From the NCBI RefSeq assembly GCF_945870625.1, contig NZ_CAMBTS010000026.1, forward strand, positions 1 to 32,969: a DNA stretch of 32,969 bases, in the 5' to 3' direction. The notes under the pieces are model-generated. The model worked only from the letters and a program-made list of their open reading frames with translations, did no database searches and was not told where the DNA came from. Made by a program: the position numbers and the translations under genes. The DNA is from Novosphingobium sp. Chol11. Lineage in GTDB: Bacteria > Pseudomonadota > Alphaproteobacteria > Sphingomonadales > Sphingomonadaceae. This document shows, one piece after another, positions 22,924 to 28,626 of this stretch (position 1 is its first letter; each line of letters starts with the position of its first letter).

Positions 22924-25614
22924 TCAATAGACCACCCGAGCCCGGACATACCAGAAGCCGCCGTTGAACCCGAAGGGTCCACCGCTACGCGGATAGATCT
23001 GGCCGTCGCCGGTGGCGTTGGTCAACGCGAAGAGCGGGTTGGTCGTGCTCGGCGCAATCCGGTCAGGACGGGTGTTGAACAGGTTGTTCGCGCCCAGCGT
23101 CAGCGTGTACTTTTCGTTGTAGGTGTAGCTGATGTCGAAATCAGCGGTCACCTTGGCGCCGAACGTTTGGTCAACGAGCGGTGTGTTGGTCGGATAGTCA
23201 GACGCGGTCCACGAACCGAAGTAGTTGGCGCGGGCATTGATCGTGAAATCATTGATCAGATAGTTGGCCGAACCAACGATGCGGTGCTTGGGCGCAAAGT
23301 TTGATATGTCCCGGCGGCGCTCGTCCGAGATCGTGCCCGGATTGGCGCGGGTCACGTCGCTGCGGTTGTAGTTATACGCCAATGTCAGGTTGAGCTTTCC
23401 GGTGCCCAGTTCGGTCCGGTAGTTGCCAACCACGTCGACACCCTTGGTGTTGGTGTCAAAGCCATTGGTGAAGTACTGAACGTCGCCGCCCTCGCCGACT
23501 GCCGAAAGTGCTGGCAGGGCAGCAAGGTCATCTGCGGTAACGGTAAACACCCGCGAGATGCCAATGCGATTGCGCACCTTGATGATGTAGCCATCGACCG
23601 TCAGGGTCAGCGCGCTGTTCGGATTGAACACGAAACCGGCACCGAAGTTGGTCGAACGCTCTGGGCCAAGCTGACGTGCGCCGAAGTACTGCGAGATCGG
23701 GCTGTTAACACGGTACGTACCCGTCTGAACCTGCTCACCGGTGCCTGCACGGAACGCCGTGGTCAGGATTTCGGTGTTGACCTGGCCCGGCGAAGGGGCG
23801 TGGAAGCCGGTGCCGAAGGTGCCGCGAACCGAGAACTGATCAACGATCTTGTAGATCGCATTGACCTTGCCAACGAACACGCCGCCAAAGGTGTTGTAGC
23901 GCTCATAACGTCCCGTCGCGCCGAAGGTCAGCTTGTCGGTAACGTCTGCTTCTGCACCGAGATACAAGGCGAAGTTGGTCTGCTTCAGCGAAGAAGGTGC
24001 GCTGTTGCCGCCGTATCCGCTTGCTGCAGGCAGAAAGCTGTTCGTTTCAGGGGCTCCATTGACGACCGAGCGCGTAAACACGCCTGGAGCCGTCTGAACA
24101 TACAGCGGCTGTGAAGCATACGGACCAGCCGCATAGGACTGCACATCGCCTTGTGTCGTTTCATACTTTTCACGGCGATATTCGGCGCCAGCCGAGAAGG
24201 TGATCGGGCTGGCGAGACCTGCCTCAAGCGCATACGTCAGGTCGAGATTGACGTTGAGCTCCGACTGGATGAGCTTGCCGAACTTGAAGCTGGTCTGGGT
24301 GTCCGGACCGAACGACGCGTTGAACGAGTTGGTCATCGAAAGGTCGAGCGTATTGCGGGCCAACGTTCCCGAAATGTCATACGTGAAGTTGGTGCCCGAA
24401 GTTCCTTTGAACCCGATGGTCCCAGTTGCTTCATTGTTCTGGCCCAGAAAGCGCGGCGTGAAACCGGCCGGATAGAGCGTGGAGAAGTTGAAGACGTTGC
24501 CATCCTTGACGAAACCGCCGGTTGGGCAAGTTGCATTGCCCGCCGGGCATGGTGTCAAGTACACCGGAGTACGGAACGCACCGTTGCTGTTGGGGCGCGA
24601 GGTTGCTGGCGTACCGGTGCCGTCATTGATCTCGAGCGCAAAAGGAGTCCGCTGCGAGAGCCGATAGTTGAAGCTCTGGTTGCCGTTGCTCTGGGCAATG
24701 TTGCCGAAGAAGTAGACCTTGCTTTCCGGGGTCACTTCGTAAGCAGAGTTAAGCACCAGCTTGTAGCCTTCGCTCGGCGAATTGCCCCAGATCTGTACCG
24801 GCCCGGGGAAGTTCGGCAGCTGCGAGGCAAGCGCCGGGTTCTGCTGCGCAAATACAAGCGCAGATGCGCGGGTTGCACCGCGGCTGGTCTGGCGGTCGTT
24901 GATGAATTCGCCCGAGAAGTTGACGAAGCCCCTGTCGCCAAGCTTGAAGCCGACGTTGCCGGCGAGCTGGATGCTCTGGCCGTCGCCTTCGTAGAACTGG
25001 CCATAGCGAGCCTGCAGCTCGACCCCGGCGTTGTCGCGCAGGCCGTAGTTCAGCACGCCGCCGATGGCGTCCGAACCATATTGCGCGGTTGCGCCTTCAC
25101 GCAGAACCTGGAGGCTCTTGATCGCGATGGCGGGGATCGACGAAATGTCGGCACCCTGCGAGCCGAAGCCCAGCGCGGTGTCGCTGCCGTTGTAAACCTG
25201 AACCAGCGCCGAGCGGTTCAAACGCTTGCCGTTCAGCTGGACAAGGATGTTGTCGGCCGGAAGGCCGCGCAGCGAAGGCGAACGCACGAATGTAGAAGCG
25301 TCCGAGATCGAGTTCTGGCCGACATAGAACGACGGGATCAGGTTGCGAACCACATCGAGCAGGTTCGACGCAGGCTGCGTGTTGAGCTCGGCTGCGCCGA
25401 TCACATCGATCGGCGATGCGGAGTCGACCACCGAGCGGTCGGTGCGGCGTGTGCCGAGGACCACGATCGCAGCGGTTGCCGCGTCATCGTTGGGTTCGGC
25501 GGCTGCTTGCGGGGCGGCTTGTGCGAAGGCAGAAGGCGCGCAAACCAAAGCGGCTCCGGCGACCGACGCCATGATGGCAGCGTTCAGCACACGCCGATTG
25601 TTCGAAATTTTCAT
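22924..25614 (-). CDS. TonB-dependent outer-membrane receptor (large, sphingomonad type)
   Basis: This is a second outer-membrane TonB-dependent transporter. The signal peptide MKISNNRRVLNAAIMASVAGAALVCAPSAFAQ is followed by a TonB-box-like AAIVVLGTRRTDR, a plug (residues about 55-170: SNLLDVVRNLIPSF, SLRGLPADNILVQLNGKRLNRSALV, AIKSLQVLREGATAQYGSDAIGGVLNY) and a long barrel ending GGFWYVRARVVY. Length is 896 residues from the ATG at 25614, which has AAAGGG upstream; the frame stays open 192 nt further up without a signal sequence. Base composition is slightly more AT-rich than its neighbours, as is common for receptor loops. Substrate unknown. Confidence 0.93.
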   Translation of the reverse strand: MKISNNRRVLNAAIMASVAGAALVCAPSAFAQAAPQAAAEPNDDAATAAIVVLGTRRTDRSVVDSASPIDVIGAAELNTQPASNLLDVVRNLIPSFYVGQNSISDASTFVRSPSLRGLPADNILVQLNGKRLNRSALVQVYNGSDTALGFGSQGADISSIPAIAIKSLQVLREGATAQYGSDAIGGVLNYGLRDNAGVELQARYGQFYEGDGQSIQLAGNVGFKLGDRGFVNFSGEFINDRQTSRGATRASALVFAQQNPALASQLPNFPGPVQIWGNSPSEGYKLVLNSAYEVTPESKVYFFGNIAQSNGNQSFNYRLSQRTPFALEINDGTGTPATSRPNSNGAFRTPVYLTPCPAGNATCPTGGFVKDGNVFNFSTLYPAGFTPRFLGQNNEATGTIGFKGTSGTNFTYDISGTLARNTLDLSMTNSFNASFGPDTQTSFKFGKLIQSELNVNLDLTYALEAGLASPITFSAGAEYRREKYETTQGDVQSYAAGPYASQPLYVQTAPGVFTRSVVNGAPETNSFLPAASGYGGNSAPSSLKQTNFALYLGAEADVTDKLTFGATGRYERYNTFGGVFVGKVNAIYKIVDQFSVRGTFGTGFHAPSPGQVNTEILTTAFRAGTGEQVQTGTYRVNSPISQYFGARQLGPERSTNFGAGFVFNPNSALTLTVDGYIIKVRNRIGISRVFTVTADDLAALPALSAVGEGGDVQYFTNGFDTNTKGVDVVGNYRTELGTGKLNLTLAYNYNRSDVTRANPGTISDERRRDISNFAPKHRIVGSANYLINDFTINARANYFGSWTASDYPTNTPLVDQTFGAKVTADFDISYTYNEKYTLTLGANNLFNTRPDRIAPSTTNPLFALTNATGDGQIYPRSGGPFGFNGGFWYVRARVVY

Positions 25615-26243
25615 TGATAGAAACCCTTTCCCATACGCTCGTTGTGAAGCTGCATAGCATGTCTCGACGCTGGCAGATTTTCCCTCGGCCCGCCTACGTC
25701 GTTTGGCTGTCGGCCATTTCGGCCAAAATCGCATAGTTGTACACCCCGCCCAAAACGATTGCCGAAAACCTGTGGCAAAATTGCCGCGATGCACAAGTCC
25801 GAGCAATGCTGGCAGCAGCCGAAATCAGATCAAGTATCTATAATATCAATACTTTATGAGATTTTTCCGCAACGTGAGTCGTTGCTACCGGTGAGTATTT
25901 GAGCCACACTTACAATCGGCGACTGCCCCTGAAAGACAGCAGACTGCTCGCGTTCCCCTTGGGGCAGCAAACATCCGGGCAATCGAGAAAGTGCTTGAGC
26001 GGGACGTGCCGGAGGCTGCGAGCTAGATGCACTTCGGCTTCGCGTTTGATCGGCTGAGCAGCAATGGCGGCGATCAGGCTCAGCCATATTTTCTTGGCCT
26101 ATTCAACAGGCTGAGACAAGCAGCCAGGGTCGTTTCTCGCCAATTCGGCGCGGATTGCAGATCGGGGCGGCCTTGGCTAGTCGTACTAAGGGGAAGGCCG
26201 AGATATCGCCGGTATCGAAGGCTACATTGGGGTTTGTCTGACC
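25615..26243. other. 629-bp divergent intergenic region without a recognised gene
   Basis: The region separates the start of a TonB receptor (minus) from pucC (plus) and is AT-rich around 25830-25860. It holds GGCAA-AA-TTGCC (25774-25785) and a GGCC-N5-GGCC element near 25715 on the receptor side. A frame open for about 43 codons ends in ...NIRAIEKVLERDVPEAAS-stop at 26024-26026, followed by a hairpin (GGCTGAGC at 26052-26059, GCTCAGCC at 26078-26085) and ATATTTTCTT, which looks like the 3' end of a decayed gene with its terminator. I do not recognise that fragment. No TGT-N12-ACA site is visible before pucC. Confidence 0.5.
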
Positions 26244-27644
26244 ATGAAGCGCTTCGACAGAAGGCTAATGGGCGTCTGGTCGCGCTGGGGCATGAAAGTG
26301 CTCCCCTTTGCCGATGTCGCCAGCGATGAGCTCCCGCTTTCCCGGCTGCTGAGGCTTTCGCTCATCCAGTTTTCGGTCGGCATTTCGCTCACTTTGCTCG
26401 TGGGCACGCTCAACCGGGTGATGATCGTGGAACTGCAGGTTCCCTCCACGATCGTTGGCTTCATGTTGGCTCTGCCCTTGCTGTTCGCGCCATTTCGCGC
26501 GCTGATCGGCTTTCGTTCGGATACGCATCAATCAGCGATAGGCTGGCGGCGTGTTCCTTTCATCTACCGGGGCACCATGCTGCAATTTGGCGGGCTTGCG
26601 GTCATGCCCTTTGCGCTGCTGGTGCTCGCCAAGTCGCTGAACGCGGCGACCGCTCCTGCTTGGGTCGGCCAGGTCAGCGCTGCCATTGCCATCCTGCTGG
26701 TAGGGGCAGGTGTCCATATCACCCAGACGGTCGGCCTTGCTCTGGCCACGGATCTCACGGACGAAGACCAGCAGGCCAATGTGGTCGGGCTGATGTATGT
26801 CAGCCTGCTGCTCGGCTCGATCGTCGCCGCCCTCGCCTTTGGCGCGTTCCTTATCGACTTCACCCCCGGCCGCCTGATCCAGGTGATCCAGGGCTCTGCG
26901 GTCGTGACCATTTTCCTGAACATCGTCGCAACCTGGAAGCAGGAGGCGCTCCGCCCTTCCAGCGCGGCAGAACCGGCTGCGCCGCAAGCGACCTTCAAGG
27001 AAAGCTGGGACAAGTTCATCGTCCAGCACCGGGCGCTGCGCCGCCTGCTGGTCATCGGCTTTGGCACGCTGGCCTTCACCATGTCCGACGTCGTGCTCGA
27101 ACCTTACGGCGGGCAGGTGTTGGGCCTCGGTGTCGGCGCGACGACCAAGCTGACCGCGATTTTCGCAGGCGGCAGCCTTGTCGGCTTCACGCTCGCTTCG
27201 CAGATTCTGAGCCGCGGCGGCGATCCGTTCCGCATGTCGACTTTCGGCGCGCTGCTCGGACTTCCCGCCTTTGCCATGGTGATTGCGGCCGCGCCGCTGC
27301 AGTCAGCGCCGTTGTTTTCGATCGGTGTGCTGCTGATCGGCTGCGGGGCCGGTCTGTTCAGCCACGGTACGCTGACCGCAACCATGCGCTATGCCCCTGC
27401 CGATCAGGTCGGCATGGCGCTAGGTGCGTGGGGCGCGGTGCAGGCCACTGCCGCCGGTATCGGCGCGGCGCTGGGCGGATTGCTGCGCGATATCGGCAGC
27501 GATCTAACGTTTTTTGCATCCCTGCCCAGAACCGCCAACGGCTACCTCGCGGTCTATCTGCTCGAAATGCTGCTGCTGGCGGCGACGCTGGCGATCATGG
27601 TGCCGATGCTGCGTCAGCAACTGGTCACAAGTGCGAAAAGGTAA
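26244..27644 (+). CDS. pucC: PucC/LhaA-family light-harvesting complex assembly protein (MFS fold)
   Basis: This inner-membrane protein of the bacteriochlorophyll-delivery (BCD) branch of the major facilitator superfamily is needed for assembly of LH antenna complexes. The 466 residues hold about 12 membrane helices. Family signatures are the cytoplasmic start with LPFADVASDELPLSRLLRLSLIQ, GTLNRVMIVELQVPSTIVGFMLALPLLFAPFRALIGFRSD, WRRVPFIYRGTMLQFGGLAVMPFALL, THITQTVGLALATDL-like HITQTVGLALATDLTDEDQQANVVGLMY and GTLTATMRYAPADQVGMALGAWGAVQATAAG. Context (pucBA convergent on the other strand) supports PucC rather than LhaA, which normally sits near puhA. It shares a hairpin terminator with pucBA. 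The ATG at 26244 lacks a strong ribosome-binding site. Confidence 0.92.
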   Translation: MKRFDRRLMGVWSRWGMKVLPFADVASDELPLSRLLRLSLIQFSVGISLTLLVGTLNRVMIVELQVPSTIVGFMLALPLLFAPFRALIGFRSDTHQSAIGWRRVPFIYRGTMLQFGGLAVMPFALLVLAKSLNAATAPAWVGQVSAAIAILLVGAGVHITQTVGLALATDLTDEDQQANVVGLMYVSLLLGSIVAALAFGAFLIDFTPGRLIQVIQGSAVVTIFLNIVATWKQEALRPSSAAEPAAPQATFKESWDKFIVQHRALRRLLVIGFGTLAFTMSDVVLEPYGGQVLGLGVGATTKLTAIFAGGSLVGFTLASQILSRGGDPFRMSTFGALLGLPAFAMVIAAAPLQSAPLFSIGVLLIGCGAGLFSHGTLTATMRYAPADQVGMALGAWGAVQATAAGIGAALGGLLRDIGSDLTFFASLPRTANGYLAVYLLEMLLLAATLAIMVPMLRQQLVTSAKR

Positions 27645-27659
27645 TCAGGCTCAAGAAAA

Positions 27660-27686
27660 AGGGCCCGTTCTTGCGGACCGGGCCCT
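27660..27686. terminator. Bidirectional terminator between pucC and pucA
   Basis: AGGGCCCG (27660-27667) pairs with CGGGCCCT (27679-27686) with an 11-nt loop, 16 nt after the pucC stop. The AAGAAAAA on its left reads as TTTTTCTT for minus-strand transcripts, so it is a good terminator for pucBA and a plausible one for pucC. Confidence 0.82.
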
Positions 27687-27754
27687 CGTCTTCGGGCAAT
27701 GAAATCTGATTGGCCAAGGGCAATTGCCCCATCCCCCTTGATCAAGCCTCCTGC

Positions 27755-27988
27755 TTATGGTGCAGGAGTTGCCTCTGCCGACGCGGCAGCGGACGCAGCA
27801 GCTTCCATCGCTGGAGCAGCAGGTGCCTTGGCAACTTCACCGGCAGCACCCTGCCAGAAAGCGGCAAACCAAGTGGTGTTGGTGAGGATCGCAAAATGCA
27901 CCGTCAGCGAGGTGAGCACCAGCACCAGGAACATGAACGGAAGAGCCACCTTCGGGCTCACATAGAGAAATAAACGACCTTCATTCAT
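27755..27988 (-). CDS. pucA: LH2 light-harvesting alpha polypeptide (PucA)
   Basis: This single-span inner-membrane antenna polypeptide binds bacteriochlorophyll and carotenoid in the ring-shaped LH2 complex. It aligns without gaps to classical LH2 alpha: MNEG start, P12, P17, the B850 ligand H31 in TVHFAIL, then TNTTWFAAFWQG. The MN-x-G start and TTWF-x-A-x-WQG end are LH2, not LH1, features. Position 44 is Phe where Tyr is usual, while W45 is kept. After G47 comes an Ala/Pro-rich tail of about 30 residues (GEVAKAPAAPAMEAAASAAA) that classical LH2 alpha chains lack or have shorter. Length is 77 residues. It begins 13 nt after pucB. Confidence 0.93.
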   Translation of the reverse strand: MNEGRLFLYVSPKVALPFMFLVLVLTSLTVHFAILTNTTWFAAFWQGAAGEVAKAPAAPAMEAAASAAASAEATPAP

Positions 27989-28001
27989 GACTCAGGCCCC
28001 C

Positions 28002-28151
28002 TTATTGCAGCCAAGGTGTAAGAATAAACGCAAGAATATGCGCCATGACAGCAATCGCACCATAAATGCGCGTGCCCCATTTGAGGCCCTCATTGACCTC
28101 GATCGCTTGTTTTTCTGTCAACCCCGATGGGTAGACCATGTCGTCTGTCAT
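28002..28151 (-). CDS. pucB: LH2 light-harvesting beta polypeptide (PucB)
   Basis: This 49-residue gene is below usual length cut-offs. Its product begins MTDDMVYPSGLTEKQAIEV, followed by LKWGTRIYGAIAVMAHILAF and ends ILTPWLQ. The central A-H is the B850 bacteriochlorophyll ligand, GTR carries the Arg that contacts B800, and TPWL is the conserved periplasmic end, so LH2 beta is secure. The conserved His two to three turns before GTR (E-V-H in Rhodobacter-type chains) is Asn here (E-V-N). The ATG at 28151 has GGAAAGGGGATCGG immediately upstream. pucBA is co-transcribed, in the standard order, from a promoter about 180 nt upstream. Confidence 0.94.
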   Translation of the reverse strand: MTDDMVYPSGLTEKQAIEVNEGLKWGTRIYGAIAVMAHILAFILTPWLQ

Positions 28152-28184
28152 TCCGATCCCCTTTCCAAGATGTTACAGCTTAAA

Positions 28185-28209
28185 CACTCCGGAACTCCCT
28201 CCCGGAGTG
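28185..28209 (-). other. Stem-loop in the pucB leader
   Basis: CACTCCGG (28185-28192) and CCGGAGTG (28202-28209) form a perfect 8-bp stem with a 9-nt loop, 34 nt upstream of the pucB ATG in the transcribed leader. It could stabilise the pucBA message or modulate translation; the role is inference. Confidence 0.6.
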
Positions 28210-28280
28210 GTTTGCCAAGCAAGCATCATGAGAAGCTCACCGGGCTAGCGCACGAAAACTGTATTCAGCGCTGCCGGGAA

Positions 28281-28310
28281 CGTCGGACCTCCAAACGTCG
28301 GACTTCCAAA
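28281..28310. repeat. 15-bp tandem direct repeat in the pucB leader
   Basis: CGTCGGACCTCCAAA (28281-28295) is immediately followed by CGTCGGACTTCCAAA (28296-28310), 14 of 15 bases identical. It lies just downstream of the predicted pucB transcription start. Function unknown; it may be a duplicated regulator site or a simple tandem duplication. Confidence 0.8.
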
Positions 28311-28333
28311 CAAGCCAGATTTCGGGCGATGCT

Positions 28334-28362
28334 GTTATCAGTAAGACAATGAAGTATGTCAA
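28334..28362 (-). promoter_or_regulatory. Predicted pucBA promoter
   Basis: On the minus strand TTGACA (28362-28357) and GATAAC (28339-28334) are separated by 17 nt, a near-consensus sigma-70 promoter with a perfect -35 box. Transcription would start near 28327, leaving a leader of about 176 nt before pucB. The -35 box is itself a half of a TGT-N12-ACG palindrome, so a bound repressor would occlude it. Confidence 0.7.
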
Positions 28363-28400
28363 TTGATTTTAACGATCTCAAGTGTCAACTAAATTGGACA
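28357..28400. promoter_or_regulatory. Tandem PpsR/CrtJ-type operators upstream of pucBA
   Basis: The distal site is TGT-N12-ACA at 28383-28400, embedded in the larger perfect palindrome CAAGTGTC-N10-GACACTTG (28379-28404). The proximal site at 28357-28374 is TGT-N12-ACG, one mismatch from consensus, and shares TGTCAA with the first. Exactly 8 bp separate them, the spacing known for cooperative CrtJ/PpsR binding at photosynthesis promoters. PpsR represses puc genes under oxygen and, in some lineages, strong light. The regulator gene is not in the window. Confidence 0.75.
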
Positions 28401-28626
28401 CTTGGGGTAGCCAAGAAAGCCCGGGTAATTCTTGCATCCCCGCAATACCGCTCAAGACTTTGGCGGCGCTCGTCTGATAGCTATTCGCAGTTGCAGCAAT
28501 GCGCTCGCGCAAAACGCCAGCCAATGATCCAGACACTTGGCACAGACACCGCGCTCGCGCGCTTATGAAGCCCGCCGGACTACGCCCGGGGGGTGAAGCC
28601 CAGTTCCGGACGGACCCCACGATGGC
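28401..28626. other. Remainder of the pucBA-alkylsulfatase intergenic region
   Basis: Together with the leader and operators this completes a 475-bp gap between the pucB start and the alkylsulfatase stop. Short frames exist on both strands here, but none resembles a known family, and one crosses the operators. I see no gene and no clear terminator for the alkylsulfatase transcript. Confidence 0.5.

Noticed and set aside
24151..25617. Long open frame (488 codons) on the plus strand opposite the TonB receptor
   Set aside because: It mirrors the receptor codons, has Arg/Val-rich low-complexity translation and no family features, while the minus-strand frame is a clear receptor with signal peptide, plug and barrel.
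26027..26329. 100-codon frame just upstream of and overlapping pucC
   Set aside because: Arg-rich after the first 40 residues, overlaps the pucC start in a different frame, and resembles no family.
26660..27709. 349-codon plus-strand frame overlapping pucC in another frame
   Set aside because: Arg/Pro/Cys-rich translation without hydrophobic segments; the PucC frame explains the region.
27755..27988. PucA read as an LH1 (PufA) alpha chain
   Set aside because: The MN-x-G start, P12/P17 and TTWF-x-A-x-WQG end align gaplessly with LH2 alpha, and the partner ends in TPWL as LH2 beta does; pufLM are not adjacent.
28379..28404. The palindrome CAAGTGTC-N10-GACACTTG as an insertion-sequence end
   Set aside because: Some insertion sequences end in similar TGTC/GACA motifs, but no transposase fragment or target duplication is seen, and the tandem 8-bp-spaced layout over a -35 box before pucBA fits PpsR better. 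It remains a minor alternative.
28356..28620. Short frames on both strands between pucB and the alkylsulfatase
   Set aside because: No family resemblance, no convincing ribosome-binding site, and one of them would be read across the tandem operators.
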